Below are positions 25,632 through 34,062 of a DNA stretch of 55,821 nucleotides, piece by piece (position 1 is the stretch's first letter; each line of letters begins with the position of its first letter). Source of the DNA: Roseovarius atlanticus (GTDB lineage: Bacteria; Pseudomonadota; Alphaproteobacteria; Rhodobacterales; Rhodobacteraceae); NCBI RefSeq assembly GCF_001441615.1, contig NZ_LAXJ01000032.1:1-55821 (forward strand), in the 5' to 3' direction. The notes below the pieces were generated by a model. That model had not been told where the DNA came from. It ran no database searches and worked only from the letters and a program-made list of their open reading frames with translations. Both the position numbers and the translations under genes were made by a program.

Positions 25632-27599
25632 TTACGCTTTCTCCTGCTTGGCCGAGACCATCACCAAAGCGACCGCCACTGCCGCCATAGGGGCACCTGC
25701 GCCCACCGCGCCGAGGATCGGAACCGCCAGACCCGCGTTCGAGGGAAAGGCGAAGGCCAGACCGGCAATACCAAGAAGGACGCGGGCGATTGTTCCTGGC
25801 AGCCCGGTTTCGATCCGCCCGACGCCAAACAGATACCCCTGAATACCGGCGCAGATCAGCAGAATGCCGAGACCGGCGCGCAGAACCGTAAGCAGGCTTT
25901 CGAGTGGACCGGCTTGCAGGATGAACGCCGGATCAAGGACGAAGAAGAAGGGAATTATATAGACGATGCTTCCAAGCTTCATCGCTTCGAAGGCAGACGC
26001 AAAGGGTTTGGCCTGGGCGATGGCCGCCGCGGCGAAAGCCGCCAGCGCGACGGGGGGGGTGATATAGCTCAGCATGCTCCAGTAAAGGATAAATAAATGG
26101 ACGCCGATCGGATCGAGTCCGCCGGCGACCAGGGCGGGTGCCAGCGACACCGCGAGAATCACATAGGCGGCGGTCACGGTCATGCCCATTCCAAGAATGA
26201 AACTGGTCAATGCCCCGAGCAGCAGAAGCAGAAAGATGTTGCCGCCCGCGATGAACAGCAGATCGTTCGAGATTGTCCCGGACATCCCGGTCACCGCCAG
26301 CCCGCCGACGATCAGCCCAACCGCCGCAAGAATGGCAACCAGTTCGACGAACAAACGTCCCGTGGCTATCAGAAAGTTCATCAGCTCTTTTCGCCCCCAG
26401 CGTGATTTTGAGAGCAGCTGGTTCAGGACAAGAAGCAGCGCGGTCGCATAGAATGGAGCGATCGCCTCGCGCTTGAGGTAGAGCAGCATCCAGATCAGCA
26501 GCCCGAAGACGGCGAGAAAGTACCAGCCTTCGCGCAGCACCTTGCCGATCCTGGGAAGGTCGGCGCGCGGAACGCCTTTCAGTCCGTTGCGCGCCGAGTA
26601 TGCGTCGATTTGTGCGAACAGGCCGAAAAAGTAGAACAGCGAAGGAAGCACCGCCGCCAAAACGATGTTGGTGTAGTCGGTCGCCAGGAATGTCGCCATG
26701 ACAAAGGCCGTGGCGCCCATGATAGGGGGCATCAGCACCGCCCCCGTCGACGCCGCCGCTTCGATCCCTGCCGCATAAGTGGGCCTGAACCCCACCTTTT
26801 TCATCGCTGGAATGGTAATTGATCCGGTCGTCAGCACATTGGTGATCACGCTGCCGCTCATCGAACCGGTCAGCCCGCTGGTCAGAACTCCTACCTTGGC
26901 CGGCCCGCCCCGGACATGTCCGAGCGCGGCAAAGGCGATGTCGATAAAAAACGGACCTGCGCCGGTATGTTGCATCGCGACCCCGAAGATCATGAACCCC
27001 ACGACAAGATTGACAAAGCTGCGCATCGGTATGCCCAGCACACTTTCGCCGCTCATCGCGTGGAAAATCGCCGTCTCGACGGGTGAGCGCTGGAAGCCCT
27101 GGATCGGGCCGGGCGCATAGCTGGCGACCATGGGGTAGATGGAAAACATTAGAATTACCGCGAAGAGCATCCAGCCGCCGGTGCGGCGCGCGGCCACGAG
27201 CAGCAGGAACCAGAAGGCGAAGCTGGCGATCACGGCATTAAGAGGAGCGGCGAAATCCCACCCTTTGTTCACCACGCTGCGCCCGTAGTAGGCAAAGAAG
27301 GCGCAGGTGATCAGGGCCAGCAGGGCCAGAAAGTAATCCCACCACCGCGTCGATCCGTAGGGATCTGACTTTGAACAGGGAAAGACAAGAAACACCAGCG
27401 GCAGCGTTAGCAGAAGCATCACATAGAGGTAGTGAATTTCAAGCAACCGGACGTTCATGAAGAAGCCCAGATTGAAGAGGTGATTGACCGAGGCCGCGGT
27501 CAACAGCACTGCCGAGACGACGAGCAACCAGCGAACGAAGGCGGGCAGCGTGCCCATTTCGGTCGGTTGCGCCGGCGTGTCCTGCGATTTTGGTGCCAT
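25632..27599 (-). CDS. TRAP transporter fused 4TM/12TM permease (TAXI type)
   Basis: A 655-residue membrane protein fusing DctQ-like and DctM-like parts, as usual for TAXI-type TRAP systems. The N-terminal 200 residues hold several hydrophobic helices. The core shows GLTGSMSGSVITNVLTTGS and GAVLMPPIMGATAFVMA near residues 235-290, and ILGMGMTVTAAYVILA with ITPPVALAAFAAAAIA further on. It functions with the periplasmic receptor encoded just upstream in transcription order (27667-28812). The C-terminal 100 residues form a further hydrophobic domain often seen in this branch. Confidence 0.92.
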   Translation of the reverse strand: MAPKSQDTPAQPTEMGTLPAFVRWLLVVSAVLLTAASVNHLFNLGFFMNVRLLEIHYLYVMLLLTLPLVFLVFPCSKSDPYGSTRWWDYFLALLALITCAFFAYYGRSVVNKGWDFAAPLNAVIASFAFWFLLLVAARRTGGWMLFAVILMFSIYPMVASYAPGPIQGFQRSPVETAIFHAMSGESVLGIPMRSFVNLVVGFMIFGVAMQHTGAGPFFIDIAFAALGHVRGGPAKVGVLTSGLTGSMSGSVITNVLTTGSITIPAMKKVGFRPTYAAGIEAAASTGAVLMPPIMGATAFVMATFLATDYTNIVLAAVLPSLFYFFGLFAQIDAYSARNGLKGVPRADLPRIGKVLREGWYFLAVFGLLIWMLLYLKREAIAPFYATALLLVLNQLLSKSRWGRKELMNFLIATGRLFVELVAILAAVGLIVGGLAVTGMSGTISNDLLFIAGGNIFLLLLLGALTSFILGMGMTVTAAYVILAVSLAPALVAGGLDPIGVHLFILYWSMLSYITPPVALAAFAAAAIAQAKPFASAFEAMKLGSIVYIIPFFFVLDPAFILQAGPLESLLTVLRAGLGILLICAGIQGYLFGVGRIETGLPGTIARVLLGIAGLAFAFPSNAGLAVPILGAVGAGAPMAAVAVALVMVSAKQEKA

Positions 27600-27631
27600 G
27601 CCCGTATTCCCGTTCTGTGCTGCGTTTCATC

Positions 27632-27659
27632 CAGCGCGGCGCCCCTGGACGCCGCGCTG
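27632..27659 (-). terminator. intercistronic hairpin between TAXI receptor and permease
   Basis: CAGCGCGGCG and CGCCGCGCTG form a perfect 10-base stem around an 8-base loop, with no U-run after it. It lies in the 67-base gap between receptor and permease genes. It probably limits read-through or stabilises the receptor message, so that receptor exceeds permease. Confidence 0.65.
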
Positions 27660-27666
27660 TGTCGCA

Positions 27667-28812
27667 TCAGCGAAAGAAGACTTCGTGGCCGGCCTCTCCC
27701 AGTGCGGCGGCACGGGCTTCCATCCATGCAGCGGCAAATTCTTCTTCACCCTCGGGAGCGCCGTCGACAAATGCGTTCCAGGCTTGGAGGAGCACCTCTT
27801 GCCGTTCCACCAACTTGTCTTGGTTGGCCTGGGCCTCCGGGGTCCAGAGGCCCTTTTCCTTGAAATACGCAACGCTGCCATCGCTCCACGGCATCACCCA
27901 AGACAGGATCTGGCGGTCGATCGCATATGCATTGGCACCGGGGGCGGCATCCTTGTAATCGTCGAACCCGGCGTCAAGCGCGGCGACGATGTTGCGCACC
28001 TCGCTGGTATTCTGATCGGTTTCAGTGACGAGAATCGGATAGGGATACAGCGCCATGGGCAGAGGCGAGTCAGGGTCGATGGCGGGTCCCACCGACACCA
28101 TGTGCGGTGTCACGAAGGGCGTCACGCTGGTATAACGCTGCCACGCTTCGTCTTGGTCCGCGGGTGTTTCAAGCCATTTGAGACCGCGCGGGCTCGATTC
28201 GATCTGATAGTTCACGGTCGTCGTCGTCAGGGCAAACGCCGCATCCACGCGATTTTCGAGAATACCCTTGAGAGAGTTCACATAGCCCGAAAACTCCACG
28301 GTTTCTACGTCGTCCCATGTCAGGTCGCCAAAGGCCAGCAGTCCCTCCATGTTGTTGTCAATCGCGGGAGAACTGACGGCACGAGCGACCCGTTTCCCCT
28401 TGAGATCCGCGATGGTTTCGATGCCTGCATCGGCGGCGACAGCGACACCCAGTCCGTAATCGCCGACGGCCTGAAGAACTGCCCGGATTGGCTGCGGCCC
28501 CCATTCAGGCGCAGCAAAAAGGAAAACCCCTTCGGCGGCGAAATATGAGGCGATGCCGCACAGGCAGTAATCGACCGTCCCGTTTTTGAGCGGGGTCATC
28601 CGCGAGACGTCGTTTCGCCCCGGAAGCACGCGGACCGTCGATCCGTATTTGCTGCGCATCATGTTACCGATGGCTATGGAATGTGCATGTCCGGCTGATC
28701 CCGTGTCATAGGCCGACCAAGCGATCACGTCAGGCAGATCGATGTCTTGCGCGCCAGCCGAGGTGGCCATTGCCAGGCATGCGGCAGCGATCCCGGTTAT
28801 CTTGAACTTCAT
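27667..28812 (-). CDS. TAXI-family TRAP substrate-binding protein
   Basis: A 381-residue periplasmic receptor with a signal peptide (cleavage after about residue 21, TSAGAQ). SAYDTGSAGHAHSIAIGNMM near residue 32 and NGTVDYCLCG near 78 match the TAXI ligand-pocket layout. ATG 28812 follows AAGGAGGAGAATATC, a strong ribosome-binding site. The ligand is unknown; the operon encodes a dehydrogenase pair, SDR and DUF35/thiolase-fold pair, so a carboxylic acid degraded by them is likely. Confidence 0.88.
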   Translation of the reverse strand: MKFKITGIAAACLAMATSAGAQDIDLPDVIAWSAYDTGSAGHAHSIAIGNMMRSKYGSTVRVLPGRNDVSRMTPLKNGTVDYCLCGIASYFAAEGVFLFAAPEWGPQPIRAVLQAVGDYGLGVAVAADAGIETIADLKGKRVARAVSSPAIDNNMEGLLAFGDLTWDDVETVEFSGYVNSLKGILENRVDAAFALTTTTVNYQIESSPRGLKWLETPADQDEAWQRYTSVTPFVTPHMVSVGPAIDPDSPLPMALYPYPILVTETDQNTSEVRNIVAALDAGFDDYKDAAPGANAYAIDRQILSWVMPWSDGSVAYFKEKGLWTPEAQANQDKLVERQEVLLQAWNAFVDGAPEGEEEFAAAWMEARAAALGEAGHEVFFR

Positions 28813-28861
28813 GATATTCTCCTCCTTGTTGGCCGTTGGTCCCGGATGGCGCCCATTCAGA

Positions 28862-30088
28862 TCAAAGCTCTGAAAACGCGACATCCTTGTCGACGCGTAT
28901 TTCAGGCGGCAGCCCGAGAATGCGTTCGCCAATGATCGTGCGCTGGATCTCGTCCGATCCCCCCGCGATCCGGTTGCCCGGCGCGGTCAGGTATTCGTTT
29001 CGCCAGCGCGCCACGTCATCCCCGACCTTGGCTGATATGCCCGCCAAAGTTCCCGCCAGATCCATCCCGAAAGCGCCCATTTCCTGCCGCAGCTTGCCCA
29101 GCAACAGCTTGCCGATCGAGCCCTCTTCACCCGGTGCCTGGCCGCGCGAAAGCGACGTCATGACCCGGTAAGAGGTGAATTCCAGTCCGCGTTGACGCGC
29201 GATGAAATCGGCAATGCGCGCGCGCACCTCGTCGTCCTCGATGGCCGGGCGACCGTTCCGTTCGACACGGGTAGCCAGATCAATCAATTCCTCGGCCCGC
29301 GCACCGCCACTGGCCCGGCCGACGGAAATACTGAACCGTTCGTTCATGAGTGTGGTCAGCGCCACCTTCCACCCTTCGGATACACCGCCCAAGCGGGCGC
29401 TGTCTGGCACGCGCAGGTTGTCGATGAACACTTCGTTGAAACTGGAGCTGCCCGAAATCTGGCGAATAGGACGGGTTTCGATGGCCGGGTCGGACATGTC
29501 CACAAGGAACATGGTCATTCCCTTGTGCTTGGGCACCTGTGGATCGGTGCGCGCCAGCAGGATGCCGTGAGTGGAATAATGCGCCCCCGAGGTCCAAACC
29601 TTCTGACCGGAGATCACCCATTCGTCGTCTTCGCGGCGTGCACGGGTGCGGATACCGGCCAAATCGGACCCGGCGGCGGGTTCGGAAAAAAGTTGGCACC
29701 AGATGTCTTCGCCCGTGAGAGCCCGGGGCAGGAATCTTGTTTTCTGGTCTTCGGTGCCGTGGATCATGACCGTAGGCCCAACCAGCCCGATCCCGATCAG
29801 AAAGACGTTGGGCGGGACGGCGTAGCGCCCTTCCTCTTGATTCCAGATCACTTGCTCGATCGGAGTGGCGTCACGCCCACCGAAAGCACGGGGCCATGTC
29901 AGCCCCGCCCAGCCTGCGTCGGCCTTTCGTGCCTGCCAGTCGCGCGCACGGGCAACTTCGTCGGCGTCGCGGGCCATGAAATGGTCCTGGGCCTTTTCGC
30001 TTCCATTGCGGCGGGTCGCGCTGGCATCAAGCCAGTCGCGCGCCTTGGCGCGGAACGCGGCTTCTTCCGGGCTGTCGCTGAAATCCAT
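28862..30088 (-). CDS. acyl-CoA dehydrogenase, alpha-type catalytic subunit
   Basis: A 408-residue acyl-CoA dehydrogenase from ATG 30088 (AAGGA upstream; GTG two codons earlier is possible). WCQLFSEPAAGSDLAGIRTR is the FAD loop, followed by SGQKVWTSGAHYSTHG. Glu in LMNERFSIS is the presumed base, and the C-terminus has AGGSDEIQRTIIGERILGLP. It is the partner of the gene immediately upstream in transcription (30105-31217), with a 16-base gap. Order and features equal the pair at 8998/10119. Confidence 0.88.
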   Translation of the reverse strand: MDFSDSPEEAAFRAKARDWLDASATRRNGSEKAQDHFMARDADEVARARDWQARKADAGWAGLTWPRAFGGRDATPIEQVIWNQEEGRYAVPPNVFLIGIGLVGPTVMIHGTEDQKTRFLPRALTGEDIWCQLFSEPAAGSDLAGIRTRARREDDEWVISGQKVWTSGAHYSTHGILLARTDPQVPKHKGMTMFLVDMSDPAIETRPIRQISGSSSFNEVFIDNLRVPDSARLGGVSEGWKVALTTLMNERFSISVGRASGGARAEELIDLATRVERNGRPAIEDDEVRARIADFIARQRGLEFTSYRVMTSLSRGQAPGEEGSIGKLLLGKLRQEMGAFGMDLAGTLAGISAKVGDDVARWRNEYLTAPGNRIAGGSDEIQRTIIGERILGLPPEIRVDKDVAFSEL

Positions 30089-30104
30089 CTGCACTTTGTC
30101 CTTG

Positions 30105-31217
30105 TCAGTTCGCGGCCCTTTGGCCGTCCGCCAGATTGCAAAGCAGCCGCTCGCGCCACAAATCGGCCAGGCCGAGTTCGGCCTTCAACTGCCATCCTCG
30201 CCGCAGAAACAAATGCGGGTCGGCCGCCCAGGTGAACCCGATCCCACCGTGAAGCTGCACCGATTCCTCAGTGGTGAATTGCACTGCATCGAGAGCCGCG
30301 AGGCGTGCTACCGCCGCCGCTTCGGACAGCCGTTCATCCCCGCTCGCCAGCGCCCAGGCGCCGAAAAAAGCATTGGACCGTGCCAGCTCGATCTTGGCGA
30401 ACATGTCCGCGAGCCGGTGCTTGACCGCCTGAAAACTGCCGATCTGGCGTCCGAACGCCTGCCGCTCGCAGGCATAGTCTCTGGTCAGGAAAAGCGCCCG
30501 CTCGGCCAGGCCGATCTGTTCGAAGGCGGCCAACACTGCGGCGCCGTCCAAAAGAGTCCGGATCGCTGCGGGATCGGAACCGGGAAGCAGTTCAACCGGC
30601 GTGTCGTGAAAGACGATCTCGGACGTCGGACGGGTGCGGTCGATCGCATCCAGCGCGCTGATCGACACCGAGGGGTCCGAAAGATCCGCCAGATAAAGGC
30701 GCGCGGTGCCACCTTCGTCCAGGGCGGCGACGATCGCGAATGACGCATCGGATGCGAACGAAACTGGCGATTTCCGTCCCGAAAGGCGATCCTGCAGCAC
30801 TTTTGCCGAGACCCGTTCCGGTGCAGACCCTCCATCCTCGGCAAGCGCGGCGGTAACGATCATGCGGCCTTCGGCGATCCGGGGAAGCAGATTTTCCCTT
30901 TGGCTTTGCGTGCCCAAGTCCTGAATCGCGGGGATCGCCAAGCCAAGAACTGGGCCAAAAGGTATGGCGGCCAGGCTACGGCCGAACTCTTCGGCGACAA
31001 TGGCCAGTTCGATCGCCCCCATCGCCGCCCCCCCGTAGTTTTCGCTAATTGCAAGGCCCAGCCATCCGCCGTCCGCCAAGGCGGTCCAGGTTGCGGAATC
31101 GAACCCGTCGGCAGCCTCAAGACAGTCATGTGCCACCGCGAGAGTGGCGTGATCGCTCAGCATTCGTGCCAGCGTGTCGCGTATGGCATCGTGTTCGTCG
31201 GAAAAGCCGAAATTCAT
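30105..31217 (-). CDS. acyl-CoA dehydrogenase, beta-type subunit
   Basis: A 370-residue acyl-CoA dehydrogenase fold with diverged FAD loop (ALAEDGGSAPERVSAK instead of TEPxxGSD) and the usual YACERQAFGRQIGSFQAVKH. SVQLHGGIGFTWAADPHLF is the terminal-helix block. No Glu is present at either catalytic position (AAVLAAFEQIGLAE; LKAELGLADLW). It is the first gene of the 31217-22842 operon, with GAGGA six bases before ATG. Expected to be the structural partner of the following alpha-type gene. Confidence 0.83.
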   Translation of the reverse strand: MNFGFSDEHDAIRDTLARMLSDHATLAVAHDCLEAADGFDSATWTALADGGWLGLAISENYGGAAMGAIELAIVAEEFGRSLAAIPFGPVLGLAIPAIQDLGTQSQRENLLPRIAEGRMIVTAALAEDGGSAPERVSAKVLQDRLSGRKSPVSFASDASFAIVAALDEGGTARLYLADLSDPSVSISALDAIDRTRPTSEIVFHDTPVELLPGSDPAAIRTLLDGAAVLAAFEQIGLAERALFLTRDYACERQAFGRQIGSFQAVKHRLADMFAKIELARSNAFFGAWALASGDERLSEAAAVARLAALDAVQFTTEESVQLHGGIGFTWAADPHLFLRRGWQLKAELGLADLWRERLLCNLADGQRAAN

Positions 31218-31537
31218 GCTGGTCCTCTTCGGGTCATGGCATTTGGCGCCTGTTCACAAAAAGGTAAGGCCCGCGTTCGGTATGTCCCAAACGCTATCCG
31301 GCACCAGCCGCGTAAAACCACATATGTGCTGTGGCGTGGAAAAAGGGGCCAATGGAGCGAAGAATGCGATTCATCAAGAATGTGCTCAATCGACGTGAAA
31401 GCCGCAAAAACGAGGCAGTCGATTGATTGCTGCGGAGCTTGCCGCCTAACGTGAAGGAACCGGGGCGTGTTCCGGGCGCAGGACAGATGTGGCCGAACCC
31501 TCTCAGAAAATGGAACTGATCAAGGGAATTTTGCGGA
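31218..31537. other. divergent intergenic region with CACATATGTG site
   Basis: 320 bases between the minus operon starting at 31217 and the plus operon starting at 31538. No supported gene is present. It holds the palindrome at 31319-31328. Clear -35/-10 pairs could not be assigned on either strand. Confidence 0.6.
31319..31328. promoter_or_regulatory. palindromic site CACATATGTG
   Basis: A perfect 10-base palindrome about 100 bases from the 31217 start and 210 bases from the 31538 start. The same decamer occurs upstream of 36547 and of the CoA-transferase operon at 38607-43374. The nearest regulator is the IclR protein at 32055, so a shared IclR regulon is inferred. Confidence 0.6.
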
Positions 31538-32020
31538 ATGGAAACTGTAGGACTCGGGTTTTGTTACGAAGATTTGCCTGTGGGGCGCAGGTTTCGGACC
31601 ATTGGGCGCACCGTGACCGAAACCGATATCACGAATTTTGTCAGCGTCACCGGCATGCTTGAGGTCTTGTTCATCAATCGTGACTTCCGGGAGAAGGAAT
31701 CCAATATCCCCGGTTTCGCCGCGCCCGGTGCGCTGGTCTATACCTTCATGGAAGGGCTCTTGACCCAATCCACAATGCAACATACAGGCTTTGCCTTTCT
31801 GGACATGGAACTGAAGGTCATGGGGCCCACATTTGCCGGGGACACCATCCATTGTGAGGTCGAGGTAACAGAATCGCGCCGGTCGAAGAGCCGTCCGAAC
31901 CGCGGATTGGTGCGGACGCGAAACAAGGTGTTCAAGCAAACCGGAGAACAGGTATTGGAGTATACGCCGTTGCGGATGATCAAGGCCCGCACGACGGATA
32001 AAGAGCCAGGAAAGGCATAG
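31538..32020 (+). CDS. MaoC-like protein with lost catalytic residues
   Basis: A 160-residue hotdog protein of the MaoC family (YEDLPVGRRFRTIGRTVTETD at the N-terminus). Where active hydratases have TGDxNPxH, it reads TGMLEVLFIN, so the Asp and His positions hold Met40 and Phe45. The frame is intact. It may be a binding or structural subunit, as one MaoC half is in the ChsH1/ChsH2 hydratase. It is co-transcribed with the IclR regulator 34 bases downstream, so a ligand-sensing or accessory role is also possible. Confidence 0.82.
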   Translation: METVGLGFCYEDLPVGRRFRTIGRTVTETDITNFVSVTGMLEVLFINRDFREKESNIPGFAAPGALVYTFMEGLLTQSTMQHTGFAFLDMELKVMGPTFAGDTIHCEVEVTESRRSKSRPNRGLVRTRNKVFKQTGEQVLEYTPLRMIKARTTDKEPGKA

Positions 32021-32054
32021 GCCTGTTCCGGATAGCGGCACTGGAGACATGACT

Positions 32055-32873
32055 ATGAAAACCGCGCAATCTGGCCCAGCCGAAGCCGCCGGGCGCACAT
32101 CGGAAGGGCCCCGGTCCTTGACGCGTATCCTTGCGTTGTTCGATCTTTTGGCGCGCTGCAAACGTCACATGTCTCTTTCGGAACTCAGTATCGCGATTGA
32201 TTGCCCCAAGAGCAGTTTGCTGGTGCTGCTTCGGCCCCTCACCGAGAAGGGGTATCTGATGCGCGAGGAAGACAATTACTTTCTGGGTCCGAGGATTTTT
32301 CAGTTCGCCCAGTCAATTCTGACCAACCACCCGTTCGAATCGGTCCTGCGCGGGGTGATGAATGATGTGGTTAACCAGACCGGTGAAACCATCCTGTTTG
32401 CTGTCCGGGACGGCGAGAAAGTCATTTATTCGTCGGTCATCGAAAGCCCCCAGCCCGTTCGGTATGTCGCCCAACAGGGGATCAACCGGCCATTGTTCTG
32501 TTCGGCATCGGGGCTGGTCATGCTGGCCTTTGACACGCAGCAGGAACTGGACGATTATTTTCGGCGCACTGAATTAAAGCCGCTGACGCCTAATTCGATC
32601 ACCGATGAAAATGAACTGCGCGGGTTAATTTCGGAGATTCGCAAAACCGGGTATTCCAGTACAGCTGGAACCGCGCATGTAGATGCAGCGGGGTTCGGGG
32701 TTCCGGTCTTTCGCGCCGACGGACACTTGGCAGGAGCATTGGTGATTGGTGCTCCTCTGGAGCGCGCCAAGCGTAACAAGAAGCGATATGTTGCCGCTGC
32801 CAAAACGGCCGCTGAACAGCTCTCCCGAGCACTCGGCTATCGTTCGGAGTTTGAGGAAACCGGCCGGCACTAG
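32055..32873 (+). CDS. IclR-family transcriptional regulator
   Basis: A 272-residue regulator. An N-terminal winged helix (about residues 25-85) carries LSELSIAIDCPKSSLLVLLRP and EKGYLMREEDNYFLG. The IclR effector domain follows from about residue 100 (GETILFAVRDGEKVIYSSV, FCSASGLVMLAF and AAGFGVPVFRADG). ATG 32055 is eight bases after GGAG; ATG 32049 is the alternative. It probably binds the CACATATGTG sites and senses a pathway acid or CoA ester. Confidence 0.9.
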   Translation: MKTAQSGPAEAAGRTSEGPRSLTRILALFDLLARCKRHMSLSELSIAIDCPKSSLLVLLRPLTEKGYLMREEDNYFLGPRIFQFAQSILTNHPFESVLRGVMNDVVNQTGETILFAVRDGEKVIYSSVIESPQPVRYVAQQGINRPLFCSASGLVMLAFDTQQELDDYFRRTELKPLTPNSITDENELRGLISEIRKTGYSSTAGTAHVDAAGFGVPVFRADGHLAGALVIGAPLERAKRNKKRYVAAAKTAAEQLSRALGYRSEFEETGRH

Positions 32874-32913
32874 ACGTGTGCCGCCCGCCGTTGTTGTCAT
32901 TCCGCAGGCGGGA

Positions 32914-34062
32914 TCATCTCAGTCCGAGTCCCCGCGCAATGATACCGCGAAGAATTTCGCGTGTGCCGCCGCGCAACGAAAACGACGGAACGGCGAGTTC
33001 GGTATACGCCAGAACAGCCGCATAGCTATCGCTCCCGCCAGGCACCGCCGGGCGCGACACAAGACTTCGGGCCAGGCGCGGAATGTCCTGTTCGAAAAGC
33101 GCTCCCAGATCCTTGACAATGGCAGCCTGAAGTGACGGGCTCTCTCCTTCGTTCAACATTCCGGCCACCGATCGTGACATCTGCCGCAGCACCATCAGAT
33201 GCGCGGACAAACGGCCAATCTCGGCCTGCTGCGCTTCGGTTGCGTCCTCGCGTAGCAAACGGATCAGTTCCTCGATCAGGGCAAACGACGACAGGAACCG
33301 CTCGGGGCCGCTGCGCTCGAACGCCAGTTCGCTCATGACCTGCGACCAGCCCTCGCCCTTTTCGCCCAGCAGCGCATCGGAGCGCAAAAAGGTATCGTCG
33401 AATACCACCTGGTTGAAATGATGCTCGCCGCCCAGATCGATGATCGGGGTGATCTGAATGTTGTCGGTGGCCTTGAGATCGACCAGAAATTGGCTCATCC
33501 CGCCGTGGCGGTCGTCGCTCTTGCCGGTGCGGCAGAACAGGATCATGTAATCGGCGACATGCGCATAGGTCGTCCAGACCTTCGTGCCGTTGATCCGGAA
33601 CCCCCCGTCGACCTCGGTGGCCATCGTGCGCGTCGCCGCCAGGTCCGAGCCGGAATCCGGCTCGCTCATCCCGATGCAGAAACACAGTTCGCCCGCGGCG
33701 ATGCGCGGCACGATCCGGCGTTTCTGATCGTCGGTGCCCTTGGCAAGTATGAGCGGACCGCTCTGCCGATCTGCGATCCAGTGCGAAATCACCGGGGCAC
33801 CGGCGGCCAGTAGCTCTTCGGACACGACATACCGCTCAAGCGCGCTGCGCGCGTGGCCGCCGTATTCCTTTGGGAAGGTCATGCCAACCCAGCCGCGCTG
33901 CGCCAGCTTTCGTGAAAAATCACGGCTGAACCCATTCCACGACTGCGCGCGTTTTATGGGCGGGAAATCGGCCAGTTCGTCGGCCAGGAACGCGCGGACC
34001 TCTTGCCGGAGGTCGTCATAGTCGGCGCCGGGCGGGGGGGGAGAAAAAGCGGTGAGGGTCAT
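32914..34062 (-). CDS. acyl-CoA dehydrogenase, alpha-type catalytic subunit
   Basis: A 382-residue acyl-CoA dehydrogenase. FCIGMSEPDSGSDLAATRT near residue 130 is the FAD loop, and NGTKVWTTYAHVADY follows. A Glu in LAFERSGPERFL fits the catalytic position, and the C-terminus has SLRGGTREILRGIIARGLG. Its start overlaps the stop of the beta-type gene by ATGA. This is the third beta-then-alpha dehydrogenase pair of the window and closes the 36547-32914 operon. A weak 6-base stem at 32884-32912 follows. Confidence 0.88.
   Translation of the reverse strand: MTLTAFSPPPPGADYDDLRQEVRAFLADELADFPPIKRAQSWNGFSRDFSRKLAQRGWVGMTFPKEYGGHARSALERYVVSEELLAAGAPVISHWIADRQSGPLILAKGTDDQKRRIVPRIAAGELCFCIGMSEPDSGSDLAATRTMATEVDGGFRINGTKVWTTYAHVADYMILFCRTGKSDDRHGGMSQFLVDLKATDNIQITPIIDLGGEHHFNQVVFDDTFLRSDALLGEKGEGWSQVMSELAFERSGPERFLSSFALIEELIRLLREDATEAQQAEIGRLSAHLMVLRQMSRSVAGMLNEGESPSLQAAIVKDLGALFEQDIPRLARSLVSRPAVPGGSDSYAAVLAYTELAVPSFSLRGGTREILRGIIARGLGLR

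Noticed and set aside
32884..32912. Possible terminator CCCGCC-N17-GGCGGG
   Set aside because: The 6-base stem has a 17-base loop and no U-run on either strand; support is too weak for a separate entry.
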